NCBI RefSeq assembly: GCF_036324505.1
Contig: NC_086361.1
Location: 5,343,196 to 5,407,195, forward strand
DNA: 64,000 nucleotides
DNA from: Eleginops maclovinus
Lineage: Eukaryota; Chordata; Actinopteri; Perciformes; Eleginopidae
Direction of reading: 5' to 3'
Shown: one piece after another, positions 11,111 to 26,100 of the stretch
How positions within the stretch are numbered: the first letter of the stretch is position 1
Layout: every line of letters starts with the position of its first letter
Position numbers and translations under genes: made by a program
Notes under the pieces: model-generated
Told to the model about the DNA's origin: nothing
Database searches by the model: none
Seen by the model: the letters and a program-made list of their open reading frames with translations, nothing else

Positions 11111-14100
11111 ATGGAGTCTCGGATGAAGGCGGCAGCTCTCCTCCTCGCAGTGTGGTGGTGCTGCTGCAGTAAGTAACCAATAACAAACTAACAAGATAAT
11201 AAAAGTGATTAAATGCGGATCGTGTGCTAAATTACAAACAAGCTTCTGCTTCCTCACAGCCCATGGAGGAAAATGTCTTTATTTGCCTATTTTGGTATTA
11301 AAAAAGAAATGATTTATGTGTATTTCAGGGGCTCAACGCGTTAACTACATAAGTCCGCACAGAGGCAGCAAAAATGGAGCAACACGAGTGATGCTTTCAG
11401 GAACAGGTAAGAGATTAAATCACTTGCCTTAATACTGTTTGAGCTTTAAGACATACATCAATCAAATAGTTAGTTAACAATTCGGGAAATAATCTTGTTT
11501 ACCCTAATAATGCCAATGTTCATTAGAGGAAATGAAATAAAATATGCTAAAGAAGTTTGTAGTCGCTTCTATTTATTTATGTATATCACATTTTATTATA
11601 TTATTTGTACCACCCTTTAAATATGATAACAATTTATATCCTTTTTAATTACTTTTGAACGTATTAGTTTCACAATTAGTTTGGGCTGTTGGCTGTTTGT
11701 TGACAGCATAAGCCATTATACAGTATATTGTGTCATTTTTGTTTCTACACTCTGCCAAAAGTGAGATTCTAATAAACACTTGTGGGACTTAGGTGGGTTT
11801 TTTTTCAGTTAGACTCACCCTGTCTGCTTGTTAATATATTAAAAATAATATGTTAATTGTTGTACAGGTTTTGCCCTGGAGAGACCCAAGCTAAATCCAA
11901 ATGAATACACAACTGGTAACCTTGTGTTCATGGTGTCGGACACCCTGTCAGTCCCCTGTGATGTGGAGAAAGACTCCACACATGGCAAGCAGATCACCTG
12001 TTACACCAGGTAGGCACAACATATTTTTCATTTAAAATACACCATTTTCTATAAATCACATAATCTATCTAAAATGACTATTTTTTTCCACCACAGACCA
12101 ATGCCTGTTGGTCACTATGTGATCCATGTGAGTGTGGACGGTGTTCCCATTCCTGACAGCAGTTTGTGCAATGGTGTGTACAAATCAGGGCACTGCAGCT
12201 TTTATGTAAGTACAAAAAACACCTTCATTCATCTGATCCTCCTGTCAAGTTTGGGTTTTTAACTATTTTCCATCCCATTCTCAGACTGTGTGGTATCGCA
12301 CGCCTACTATCGGCTCTATGACTCCAGACAGTGGTCCTCCAGGTACCATTCTTTACTTCTAAGGCATCGCTTTAAATCAACAGTTTTGAAACTTAATATT
12401 TAACCCACTTCAAAATCACTGCAGGCTCCGTGGTGACAATCACCGGACTCACCTTCACTGATGTGTATGGAAGCAACACTGCTAAGAGCACCAATGGCCT
12501 CAACGTCCGGTTTTTGAGGTACATATATAGTTCATAATAATAACAATAATTATACTATATTATTACATTTATATAGCACTTTTCAGAGTACTCAAAGTCG
12601 CTTTACAAAAGTACAATTCAAACAACAAACAAAGATGAAATTAATAAAATAATTTTAAAATGTTCATCTGGAACACATTCAGTCAAGCATTACAATTCAA
12701 GCTTTTTTTCAAATCACTGCAGCTTCTGACAGATTAGATGTGATATCCTGTAAATATCCTATAAAAGAAGACAGATTGAACTGCTAAAGAATGCTAAAGA
12801 AAAAAGATTTCATTAATTCATAAGCTAAATTTTAAAAAATTGGCAAAATGTCTTCAATAAATATTCTGAAAGAATGAAAGTGCTTAGAAATGGCAAGAAG
12901 AATCTTTAATCTAAAGAAATGTATAGACTAAACTCATCATGTATTCAATCACTGAATCTAATCTTGTTTATTGCAGAGCCTACATGGGAGGGATGCCATG
13001 TGAGCTGCTTAAACCAAACTCAGATGAACTGTAAGTTATTTGTCTAGCTGTAGATTGCATCTAGAAGGTAAAAAGAATAAACAAAAATGCACTTTTTTAT
13101 AGGCACATTGGTTAAAGCTAAGGTATTTCTCACCATAATTGTAGCTGCAGAGAAATAGTTTTTGCAATAATGGTTGGTGGATAAAAATTATAAATTGTAA
13201 TTACAGTATGAAATGTTTTTCATGTGTTTACTAAAGATATGGCATCACATTGAACTCTGACACTTCTTGGTATGGAAGCATGAGCTGCAAAATGACCGGG
13301 ACGTATGTTGGTAAGAAATTCACAGCGGCAGTTCATTATTACAGACACTCTTATTGAATTTAGTTCTTTTTATAAAAAAGCTGCATTTTGAAACAGTAAA
13401 AACTATCTTTAAATAATGATGTTTCATTCCCAACAGGGCATCACAACTTGAGTTACATTCTTGACAATGAATTTGGAAGGTAAAGCATTGTTTAAGCATA
13501 TATGACCTCATGCTAAGAAAAACATTTCTGCAATATTTTTTACATTTTTACGTTATAGATTTGAGATGTTTTGGATTGATTGTGCCAAAAATTGTACTTT
13601 TTTAAAATCTCTAGGAGTTTACCAGGGAAGAACTTGTTCAGGGTTTCCGCGTTGGGCAAGCTGTCCATGTTTCAGACCTATGCAGGTATGGTTTTTTTTA
13701 AATAATAAAATACTTCCTAATATTTATTCTTATTATGGTGAAATATTGTATTTTTTTTAATTCAGAGGTGACAGGAGTTTCCCCATCCAATGGCAGTGTC
13801 ATGGGTGGAACACTGTTGACCATCCACGGACGCTACTTCGACCAAACCGATGCACCGGCACGCGTTCTCATTGGAGGTAATCCAACACCATGACAACTTT
13901 TCTGACTTTGTTTTCACACAGTACAAAGTGTTCAAAACTTAAAAGAGCTGCGTGTTGCCAAAACAAAGAAATCTCAAAGTCGTGCGATGGTGATAATCCT
14001 AGTACAAACAGAATGTGAAAATACTTTAAGGCTCAGCAAACAAAAGAAAACCATAGAGTTGAAGAGGAACGAATCTGTTATAAGCTGCTTTGAGACCTAA

Positions 14101-17100
14101 CAGAGCATGACAAAGGTGCTGGATCTTTTACAAGACGTTGTGTAATTAACATACCAACATGAGTTACAGTGGATCTTTCAGTGCTCTTTCACACAATCAA
14201 CATCGAAATAAACAGAACTATTCTTCCACATCTGTGTGAAACATGATGATAAAGAAATTCAACTCAAGTAATATCTATAGAAACCTAGTAAGATTTTCTG
14301 ACTTTCATACCAGGGGGGTCCAAACTTTTTTCACTGATGGCCATATTTAAAAAATCATACGAAGGGCTGGGCCACGAATAGAGGTGAGGTATATTGCATC
14401 ATAAATTAAGTTATAAGTTTGCAAAATCAATAAAGTAAATTGTGGTTGATACCTAAATATGCTTTAAGAAAAAAAACATCTACATCAGAGCTCTCCATAG
14501 GGTTTCATTTATGTTGTTGGCCGCTCACTCCGTAAAACGGAAGCATTAGATTGGGGGGGATTAAAAAATCAATTTTCAATCCAAATTAAAATTGGATTAG
14601 GTCCGCATTTGCCCCCCGGGCCATAGTTTGGACACCCCCTGATATATACAATAAGATTCAGATGTTACTGATAAATCAAGTACTAATAATTAATTGTGCC
14701 TCTACTTACATTCCTTAAAGTTGCAAATATACGGAAGAGGATAAGGGCCAAATGTGAATTTTTGTTTTTTGTTTTTTGACAAAAACAAATAAATGAACAA
14801 AATCATGATTTGAATCACTGACGTTGGATTTTTTCCTCAGGCCTGCCTTGTGAAATCCAGAGTGTATCTGATGACAAAATCACATGCAAGTCGGCCAAAC
14901 ATGAGATGAACAACAAAATGACGATCTGGCCAGGTGAGAACATTTGTCCTCTTCTTATCTGGATTGTTGTGGCCTATCATTATCTGAACAAAGCATTAAA
15001 ACCAGTTAAACAATGGAAGAAAATGTAAAGCATCTGTCCTGCTCGTCAACTAAATGATTGTCCTAAAGATGATGATCTGACGCCAACACTTGTCACAGTT
15101 CAACAAAACTTCAGACTTTGATGTACTGTGTACCGTCAAAAGATCATCTGTTCTCTGCCTGTGATAAGAGCACACATTTTTGACATGCATCCTTTTAGAA
15201 TCAGATAAACTTTAACATTCATCTTAACTGCTTATAATATCTATATGCAGAATATAGTGATAAATGCTCACAGAGATCACAAAGTGACATCTTCAGATGT
15301 CTTACTTTGTCCAAAATCCAATGTTCAATGCACTGTGCCAAAGAAAAGGGGGCACATTCTCAGATTTGATTAGATCAAAGTGTTTATCTTTTTTTGCTAT
15401 AAAAATAACAGGAAACAGAAACATTTGCCATTCAATGTTTCTATTGATATGCTCTAATTTTGGTTCGCCACTATTTGTTGCCATTTTTTCCCATCCAAAT
15501 CCAGGTAGCAGAGGCTTAAAGATGGAACTTTGGAATGGTTCAAGACCAAGATACCTTACTGACATTTGGACCTACAATCAAAACACAAGTGGATACTGGG
15601 CACAGTGGACCGACTCCATGCCCCACACTTTTAAGTTTGATAATGATTATTTCAGCACACGAACCAGGGGGTTCTTCAGCCCTCCAGCCACCGCCAACTA
15701 CAATATATACCTCCACTGTGATGACAGATGTGAGCTTTACCTCAGCAACTCCAGCCTCCCAGAACACAAGGTATAAAAGAGGTTTAGTTCAACATGAATC
15801 ATCTGAGTAATCAAAGAAAACTTGCTTTATTTCAATTTAAAGTAATAAAAGGCTTAGGGAAGATAAATGTTTAAATGTATGTGTGAGAAAAACCTCTTTA
15901 ATTTTTCCTGCCTGTTTTTTCCAAAACCTGTGCTTCAGGTTAAAATTGCATATCAGGGGAGATATGTCTCAGATTTTACAAAATTGGCATCCCAAAAGTC
16001 TAAAGTACTGGCTCTGGAAGAAGGAAAATAGTAAGTAACCTATATGACTATGACCTGTCAGTGGCTCTTTTCATTTCTTGAGGAATAATAATCACGCATT
16101 CATATGACAACGTTGTAACAGAGAAATTGCAGATTTCCCTTATTATTTTAATGCTTTTTTTCTGTAGCTACTACATGGAAATGCTGCATCAAGAATATGG
16201 CGGTGCAGCGTCTATCAACATTGCCCTGTTCAAAGAAGAGAGTCCCTTTACAGCAGACCAGACAGACGATGCTGTCAATGAAGCTCAGCATATTGTGGCT
16301 AAATATGACGTGTTCGACGAGGAACAGGTATGAAGTTGCTAATCTATAACTGTGAGCTAAAACTCAAACTTGTTCGCTTAGCTTAGCATACACAGGAAAA
16401 CAGGAAACTCAAAAACTATCCGGCACTTTCTAAGAAAGTCACTGCTTCTAAATAATGCAGCACTTCTTTTTTTAATGCTTAAATTTGATGATTCTTTTTT
16501 CCAACAGAAGTAGCTAGCTGTTTCTTCCTGTCTACAGATGATATAGCTACTGTATATGACGTTTAGTTTGCAGACTGGAAAAAGGCGGAAAGCTAGTTGA
16601 AAATGTCGAAGGAAGTCATTGCTCCCAGTAAATTCTAATTTCTGTATTTAGTCTTTATGCTTAGCAAACATTGTGTCCTAGGTCCAGCCTTTATGTAACA
16701 TTTCCCATTTTTCCAAAATGTTGAACTATAACTTTAAACAGTGATTCAAAAGACCTACTGCACAAAGGCAAGCAACTGTAGGCTACAACTCAAATGAAGT
16801 TCATTTGTAAAATTCAGCTTAAAACGTTTCTGTTAAAAGCAGCTAATGACAAATTAACGTGTAGCGGTTTTATCAAGGTATAGCTTTTTTTCTATGACTT
16901 TCTAGCTGTGGTGTTGCATTTTTACTTTTTTAACATCAAAATACTGCAAGACCTTACTGTATTTTAAGAAAAATATTGACCCTTTCAAAGCTGAAAACTT
17001 AGCATTTCCCTTCTGTCACAATGCTGGCACATTTCTCCTCATGGGGTTTGTGAAAGTCATTTTGGAGAATGTACATTAACAAAATGATACATTGTCTTCC

Positions 17101-20100
17101 CCTTCGAAAGGAATGACTTACTCTGTCTTGTTTGTGTATCTCACCTCCGCTCACTGTCTATTACTCAGGTGGTGTCCTTTGAATCCTGGCCCAGCAATGG
17201 CGCCACAGTCAAAGAGGTCCAGGAGGTAACAGTCAGCAGCAGCTGTGCCAGCCACCTTTGTGGGAACACCTTCTTCAGCCTGGGATACGGAGATGCAAAG
17301 ACAGGTATTGTATTTTGCAATTGATTCTTTTAAAATACAAGTTGTCTTTGTGTCTTGCACACTGACTACCTGTAAATATCACAAATCAGAAATACTTTAT
17401 TTATCCCAAACTGGGAAAATAATTTATTTGCAGCAGCCAAACACAAAAAGAAGCAAAGCAAATAACAAATATTTAGAACAAAAAAATAAAAAGGAGAAAT
17501 ATACAAATGTACAAATAAGGCAATGAAATGGAATATTAAATCAGTATAATGTAAATGTACAATATTAAGTGTGAGGAGGCCCCGGCCATGGCCCGTACGC
17601 CGGTGACCCGAGTTAGATTCCCGACCCGTGGCCCTTTCCGGATCCCACCCCCGACTCTCTCTCCCACTTTCCTGTCACTCTGTACTGTCCTATCTGATTA
17701 AAGGCAGAAAGCCCCCCAAAAAATATCTTAAAAAAAAAAGGGTGTGAAGTGCATACAAATGATACATACTGTAACCTATCATCTGTAAGCCTGCAACTAT
17801 TGATTATTTAAAAATTATAATTATTTTTTTGAAAGCAAGAGATACTAAATATTCTTTGTCACAGTTTCACAAAAACCAGGTGATGTCCTAAATTATCTTT
17901 AATGTGATGTGAAACTGAGAAAAGCAGGACATCTTCACATTGTAGAGGCAAAAAAAAAAAGCTTTTTCTGTCAGCTTTTCAATGAACTGGACTAATCGAT
18001 TAACTCTAATAATATGTCTAGGATGTGTCAGCCATTATGTTTGTCCCAAAGCTTTGTCTTTATATTTTTTAGGACCAATTGCAGTCAGCGCCACAGCTGC
18101 TGAGGTGCAAGCCTCCTTGAACCACCTTTGGTCCATCAAACCCGACACAGTCCAGGTCACCAAACAGGACGACACCTTCACAGTCACATTTAACTCTGAC
18201 AGAGGTATGAAGAGACAGAAAAGTTTGCTTGTCAGTGGAATACTATGTGGTCAACCAAGTGATCATCGGTCTTTTTTGCCTGCAGGGGATTTCAAACCTC
18301 TTCAATACGAGGTCTTTGGCTCCGACACCAACATCACTGTTGCTGAGGTTACCAAGGGGAAGAGTAATATGGAGACCTTCACTCTGCTCTGGGGGGGAAT
18401 CCCTACAAAGCCCATCACTTTCAATGCAAATGTGTCTGAGGTCTGTTGTGCAAAAATGTCTTTCTGTCTCTTTTTTTGCTCGGATATAGTCTTCTACAAG
18501 CCTTATCATTAAGAGTGATCAGGATAATATCTGAAAGATTTCATGTATAAATGCATTCAGGCTTTACAGTTTCATAAACACATCTTAACCTAATTACTTA
18601 CTATAATATTACATTTAATTTTTACAATCATTTTTGACTGAATTGTTTGTTGATGTATCAGCCTGTTCTGTTTGGAGTTAAAAACTTGAATGAGAAGCAA
18701 TACTTAGCCCCTAAAATTGCAGCGGTATAAGTACTCAGACCTATTACTTGAGTAAAATGACCAATACTAAATTGCAAAAATACTCTGTTGTTAGTAAAAG
18801 TCCTGAAAACAAAGACTCTCTGAAGTAAAAGTACAAAAGTACTGGCATCAGAATATACCTAAAGAACCAATTGAGAGTTTTAGCTAATTTCAAAATTATT
18901 GCATATTAAATTACTGGATTATGACTATTGATGGATTATTGTGTTCAGTACAAAAGGTCAAGTTTGAGCCAATTCAATGACTTTATATAGTGTTGCTGGA
19001 TATCTTAACCTATATTTATATATCATAGTTGATTTTTTTGTTAATATTGTGTTAAGGCAATTTACCTTAATTGATTAAGTAACTATAAGTCAAAGCTGTC
19101 AGATTAATGTAGTGGAGTAAAAAGTACAACATTGACTTCCAAAATGTAGTTGAGTAGAAGTATAAATGACACAGTAAATGGAAATACTCAAGTAAAGTAA
19201 AAGTTATTTAAAAGATAATGAAGTACAGTACATTTATTCCAACAATATTGGGCTTAACATATAAAAACGACATGACTTCTAACATCCGATGTGTGATGTG
19301 AACAGGTGCAGTCGGCTTTGGAGGACATGATGAAGGGCGAGTGTCCCGAAGAAATCCTGACCACTGAAGGGACCGATGTGAAGTACTTCAAAGACTTTGA
19401 AAATGACAACTCGCAGGTCAGTGAGGGCAAAACAAGGACTGAGTTGGTACTGACTGTTAATTATGAGCCCAAAAACGTATGGCACTTGTCTGTTGAGTTC
19501 ATACTTTGAAATACTTACAAAATAAGCATTTCCTGTACGCATGAGTTTCATAAACTGACTAACAGAGGGAGGAGAAGTACTCAGATCTTGTACTTAAGTA
19601 AAAGTAGAAGTACCAGAGTTTAGGAATACTCTTTTACAAGTAAAAGTCCTGCATTGAAAATGTACTTAATGTACTTAGTTACTTTCAACCACTGCTGACT
19701 CATTTAATCAAACAGTGCTTTTAGGGATTGGAATTGCCTCACAGACCTCTGATCGTTGGAGAGCACCTGAAATAGGATTCTCACGGTTTTCTGATTTCTT
19801 GCATCCCCCAGTTTGATACTGCTGAGGAAGGGACTCCAGTGAAGAACTTTGCTTTCTGTGGCCTGTGGTCCCTGAAAAACGCCGGGGTCCTTTTCAAGAA
19901 CAGTTATACCAAAGAGTCTGGTGGAACCTACGGATCAGTTACATTGTCCAAGCATCCTACGGTGAGACACGTAACTGCTTTATTTATTGCTAGAATGTAT
20001 ACTGTAAATGGACTCTTCACCATTCATTGTTTTGTTCCTTGCAGCTTTGCTTTGCATATAAGGGAATGTTGAAAGATGAAGTTGGATTGAAGTTCACTTA

Positions 20101-23100
20101 CAGCGACAGCCAAGGCAATACCAAGACAGAGACCGCAAAGATCCCCACTCTATTCAACAAGGGCGACAAGTCCGTGAAAAGTCCATTTAATTTGCAAGTA
20201 TGCAAACTTCTCAGCAGAGTTCCGTCTTTAATTGTGATTATTACCTTACAGATGGAGTTACAAATGCATGGACATGGAGAGTTCCCTGCAGAATGATTAT
20301 ACTGGAGGCAAATACACTCTGCTTGAGGTTTACCTCTACAAAGACGCCTCTGGTGCAGATTTCTACGTGGACGCCGTTCACATCGGAGAGAGCGCTACCA
20401 CCATGGAGGAAAATGGTACACAGCTTGATTGTAGTTTTGATTTTAGCTTCCCGTTCTTTAAAGAGGACTTATTATGCTCAATTTATGCTTTTGGTCTTTA
20501 TTTCTCTCACACTGCCTGTGCTGCAGCACCTCTTTTTGTCTGAATCCAGAGCCCAGTCTGCTCTGATTGGTTAGCTGGCCGGCTCAGTTGTGATTGGTCA
20601 AAAGCTAGGAGAAGTTTCGGAAATGTCCGCCCTTAGCCTATCACGTACAATGTGTTGGAGCGCTAGCCAATAGAAGCTTGAGTGTTTCATTGTGATGTCT
20701 CTATGTTACGGGAGTAAACAAAGGAGACCAATTAAAGCGTTTCAGGCAGGGGGCAGTGTGTGGGAGAGAAGCTCCCTTTGGAGGAAACTTTGGGATTTTA
20801 GCCTTTACAGACTATTTATATGCACAAAAACCTTCATAACGCACTACAGGGAAGGGAAACCCCTTAAGCATAATAGGGTCTCTTTAATGTAAAATCCAAC
20901 AGCAGTCAAAAGTGCAAACACTCAATATATATTAATATATATACTGTATTCCAGCACATTTATTGTAAAGATTCAACATTGGATCATGTGAATACCTTTC
21001 TTCGTATTGATGTGTAATATTAGGACTCTGCAGAAGCTGCTCACTAATACTAAGGTTTATTATTAGTTATTATTTGATTTTATTCCTGCGGATTGTTTTC
21101 TTACAGCTGTTCCCAACAAGAGGAGGCCACCACCCTTTGAGAGCTCTGGTCGTTCATTCGAGTCGATCGCCGTCACCAAAGACACATCAACTGCTTCTCT
21201 CTTCAGCTACCAGATCATAGCCAAGCCCATAGAATGTGCCTTTGGTTTCCCTCTGCTAGAAGTTGGCTTCCTGCAGGTAACAGACTCAAGAATGTATAAT
21301 ATTACCTTCTTTTCTTCTGCTTATTCCTTTCTTGGGCAGGCATGTAGACAATAGAAAAATACAAATGCACTTTTCTGTAAATTTAAGGTTGATCTTAGTG
21401 TGTTGAGCTACGTAAAAGACAAAAGATGGGGGCTTTCCCGTTTACTTTGGTAGAGTCGTTAAATTAAGCAAAGATGTCTTCGTTTTAACATCCAGCTTTG
21501 TTGCTAGTGTACTAAACTCTTAGCCAAGCACCCTTCCAAAAAAATAGACTAATAGATTCAAGCAAATTATACCAATGGTGCTTATGGCCTCGACAACAAA
21601 CAAAAGGCCAGACTAGGACTTTCCACAAGAAAACAACAGGTGTCAGATTTAAAGGAACAGCCTCAGCAGTGTGTATCACAAACAGGAAATGTTCTGCAGC
21701 CCACAGCTATGATATAAGTTACAGCACAGAGGCGCCACACTGATCCTGTATGTGTCTCCAGCCTCCACATGCCAAACACTCATTATTCGCCTAACAGGTT
21801 CCGGAGGAAGCAATGTCTAATAGGTGTTTCAGGACTTTGCACAGGATTGCGTGACTGCAGGGTGTAGTGTCAATTTAATTGAACTGAAATCCATCAGTGC
21901 CTCTACACTGCAAAAACTCCTTCCTCACAAAGACTAATCATCCTATATCATGCCATAAATTGAACTTGTTTTGCAAATATTGTACTAATTAAGAGCTGCT
22001 TGTGTGAGATCACAAAGCTTGTTTTAAGATACATGCTGAGGAGCATTATTGTAAGATTTGTTGAAAAATAAACCAAAAATAGCACTTTTACACATTATTT
22101 GATGTATTTCTAAATGAGCATGTTTCTGAAAAAATATAGAGGAAGCTAGCCTTAGCCTACCGATCTTACAGGCAGCCTTTTTGTTTTTGTGTTACTTAGA
22201 AACCTAGCAATAAGTGTTCATTTGTCGTGTATAGCACTAAAAATAAGTTGCCTTATGTCCAGGCCTTTGTGTGTTTACATTTTTGCATCAGTTCATGTTA
22301 CTTTTCCAAACATAAAAAATCATAAGGTTAACAGTTTCACATTCTGTATAACAGTATTAATAGCTTGAGAGTATTCAATGTACTTTAATTTAAATACACT
22401 AAACTCAACAAGAAAAAAAACAACACATGCAATTTCATAATGTAAATACCATAAAAATCAGTGTCAAGCCTCAGTTCATACAACACTACGGGACTGATCA
22501 CTCATTTAAAGCCGTTTCGTCTTTAAAATATCAGATTTCCCCTAAACAAACAAAGACATAGACCGAGATCTTAATTTAGCAAGACGGATTTTTATTCCAA
22601 ACCTACTGTTAAAAGCAGCAGATCTTATTTAGGCTTGTGGATTATCTTTTTAATCTTCTATTTCTTTCATCCAATTTCCTAGTCCAACAGCAGCGAGGAC
22701 ATGGCTGTGTTCGGGGAGGGGGCAGCATCCGTCAGCATCACCCGCCCTCACAGAGCCACCCCCCCTCTGACGGGCACCTTTGATGTGGAGATCTATGGAG
22801 GCCGAGCTGAAGGTAGATCAGACCATCATGCGTAGTATTTACATCGTATGTACGTGGTCCCACGAATAGAATCACTAACAGGGCTGTTACCCCTGATGGA
22901 GCAGAGAGTTGAAAGCCGCTTGTTAGCCATTGTTTGGCATTAACCTAAAAGTCAGTGGTATGCAGGAGATGTTTGGGCAGTTTCCAAGGCTCCTTGATTG
23001 ACATGTTATCACTCCTATCCGCTAAAGTTCTGTGAAAACTTAATGCACACGGCTGCAGGATGACTCAGCAAACGTTGCCTGCATTATGTTCACACTAAGA

Positions 23101-26100
23101 AAACATTAACTGTGTCAATTTTATTAAAGTAAAGGTATTTCTTATGTCTCTTGCAATTTAAAAATAATCATGACTATAAGATAAATTCATGCAGTTCTAG
23201 CTTTGTTTAACACTTTGTTTCCCAACTCAAAAAACTAATTGTTTGGAAAGTTCTCTTCACTTGAATTCACTTTTTAACTGTATAAACTTCTGGGTAGTTT
23301 ATCCTTTTTTTAAATGAGCATTATTTATTAGTTGATTTTAAGAAAATATAGGCCTCCAAATGAAAATAATGATCTTTACTGAAGTACAGAGTACCCTAAA
23401 ATAAAAATACCTACAGTAAGTGAAGTTCAAGAAGTGTTGCCAAAAATCTTGAAGTATTTCTAGTAGTGATACTTTTGATTTTAAACAGTTTCAGTAATCA
23501 CTTTCCACAGTATTGGTTCACGACACACGCTCTGACAGCAAGTTGACACACACATCTTATTTCTTTTAAATAAATATATTTTATTATTTTACCTCCACAA
23601 TGCTTTGTTATTTCTACTGCAACATTGTCCTAGCACTTAGCTGCATCCCACTGCTGTCTGCTTCTACAAGTATCCACTCATTACAACCTGTGACCGATTC
23701 TTTTTTGGGGAGATGTTTAAACACAGCCGGTGCTTTATCTCAGGTCTGTCGGTGGACATCAGTCCAGAGGACCTGAAGTACGCTCTGCAGGGGATCCCAG
23801 GGATGGGGGAGGTCAGCATCAGCAGTTATGGAACCTGCAAACGGCCTAAGTGGAGGGTCAATTGGCTCACCAACCCAGGAGACCAGCCTCTGATGAAGGT
23901 CAGACTCTACTTCCTATTTTATCATTCTTTTATTGTATTTTGAGCAATAAATATCTTATATCTCAGTTTTGTTCTCTTTTTAAATATTTATGTTGGATAT
24001 GACTCTTCAGATATTCTTTCTGTGTCGTCTTTTGGGATAGCCCCCTCAGACAACCCATAATATAATATTGCAAATTGCCACTTTTCCATCCGTGGGCTAT
24101 AGGCTCAGTTAGCATTGTGTTACGTCATTTGGCGATATATTGAGATTCAACAGCCATTATTTAAATGTAACTTTACAAGACAAAGTCCTCTTCGTAGATA
24201 GAGTAAATTAGCTCAGACAAAAAATAACAACAATAAATCATTTTGCAAGACTAAAATGACAACATTATAATAAAATGCCAGGAAAATAAACACCAGGGAG
24301 GACATTAATGTAAAAAACAATGACTCACATTTATAAATTAAGGCAATAACATTAGTCCAAGATATTATTTGCAGAAGTAGCAGCATAGTATCAATATGAT
24401 ATAAATGTCATATTCAGATTTGTGTTTATATTTTTGGACACTTTGTATCTTTCATCCTTTACTGTCATAATATGAGCCAGATATGGCCAATGCTTCTTTG
24501 ACAGCTTGATATCATTCTACAATGTTATGATCTTGTCTGTTGTTGATTGTTCATTTTATGTGTCACTAATGTATTGTGTTTCGTTGATTTCTGATTAATG
24601 AAAAGATATTTCCTTTTCATTCATTTTGTATTTTATTCTTTTTTATTTGTATTTTTATAACGTTCCATATAAAGACCTCTATTTGATCAATTTCCCTATT
24701 TTACCAATTCCCCAACTGGGGATGGATAAAGTATATCTAAACTCTAATCTAATCTATAGCTTTTTGATCTCTTCTGTTACACATCTGTTACACTTACTGT
24801 GCTTGTTTTCAACTTGTTTTCATTAGTGGCCACAGCAGCTGCAGTGATATTACAACAAGGGGTCTTATTACAGTGTCTTAAGGGGGGTTGTTGTTATTAG
24901 CGGTATTTAGGCTAAAATGTCTTCTGTTCCAACTATCAAAGTTTCTAGCAACGTTAAGAGAACACCCTCTTGCTCTTAAAGTCCTGATTGTGATTTGTCC
25001 TCGTTACAGATTAATGACTCCCTGACTGTGGGCAACAACGTCGTTTTTTCAATAACCGAGAGTAAAAAGGGAGGACTGCTGATACGCAGCCTGACAGGAG
25101 ATTACCTTCGTGTCTGGGAAACCAAACCACAGGTACAACCGTGATTCAAAAAGGCTGCAGCACATCTGGTTTAGGGTTTCAGCATTACCTGTTTGCTTTC
25201 ACCTCTGCTGCCTTTAAATCTTGATGAGCAAGTCATATTTTAGAGTGTAGCGTTGCACAGTGCAGCTAAGCTGTCTCTGTATACTTCATGCAAGGATTTG
25301 ATTGATATGATTACATGCCACTAAATAACTCCTTTGTGCTCCAGGGACTGAGCTTGACAGGCCTCTATTATTCTGTTATGACTGGCGGTGATTTCATATT
25401 AGTAGTTATTCCAATCAAGTGTCAAGTTGTAATGTTGTGAAACTTCCTTAACTCGAGATTTGTTAATGTTTTGATGATGTTTGCAGGTGGAGGTGATCAT
25501 CAACGGGATTCCCTCAAAGTGTTCTGGTGACTGTGGGTTCGAATGGACCGAAGACAAGACTCCTGTGGTGACTGGAATCAGCCCATCTCAAGGTACCTAT
25601 TATATCACCATGTAGCATGCAGAATTATTGGTGATTGATTGATAATTAATGAGCAATACAAACAACCAATGCTTGTTTTACCAAAATCACAAGACCCTAT
25701 TTTTGGCTTTTAATATCACCAAGAAAATAATATTGCTGAACTGGAAAAGTATTTTTTGTCCTCAAATAATCTCAACATTATTTGAATTTATTTTATAATG
25801 TTTTAGTGTTACTTATCTGTATACTTATATGTTTTGCAAGCCAATAAAATCTGTCATTAACTTTGTGTTATTTAGTAGCTCCATTAATTGCCTAAATGTG
25901 TATGCACAAATTGGTTGTAATATCAAACACCAGTATAAAATAAAATAGTTCAATTGAATTAATTCATAACCAAGAAGAAACCCTGTCAAGTTTTATTGAA
26001 TTGGAAGAGAATTTGGGGGAAACGCCATAATAGTCAAGCTTCCTGTTATCTGGTGATTGATATTAATGGTAGCGAGAGTTTTATATATTAATCTGTAATT

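Larger units (their letters stand above)
11111..14933 (+). other. pkhd1l1: pkhd1l1 exons 1-12: signal peptide and IPT repeats 1-2
   Basis: Exons: 11111-11168, 11329-11406, 11868-12009, 12097-12205, 12285-12342, 12425-12518, 12977-13030, 13237-13310, 13437-13479, 13615-13685, 13766-13876, 14841-14933. The first exon encodes [19 protein letters not shown], a signal peptide; the mature start probably lies near the following RAQRVNYI. IPT 1 ([19 protein letters not shown]) spans exons 5-9 and IPT 2 ([20 protein letters not shown]) exons 11-12. IPT/TIG folds are immunoglobulin-like and recognised here by the Pro-Gly...GG-T-L-TI-G pattern and by pairs of cysteines (GLPCEIQ, ITCKS). IPT 1 is cut into five small exons, whereas later repeats are cut less. 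Confidence 0.93.
17169..25132 (+). other. pkhd1l1: pkhd1l1 exons 16-26: region of repeated beta modules
   Basis: Exons: 17169-17304, 18073-18204, 18286-18440, 19306-19416, 19812-19961, 20045-20169, 20252-20415, 21107-21276, 22683-22812, 23744-23898, 25010-25132 (residues about 501-1018). No named domain is recognised by eye. Three segments look related: [20 protein letters not shown] with [27 protein letters not shown] with SEVQSAL, and [18 protein letters not shown] with EDLKYAL. Each has the pattern F-x-L-x-x-G...PI-x-x-x-A...EVQ-x-AL. The donor of exon 21 is the least certain: I chose 20169 followed by GTCCGT because it alone keeps the frame into WSYKCMDM. Confidence 0.85.
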
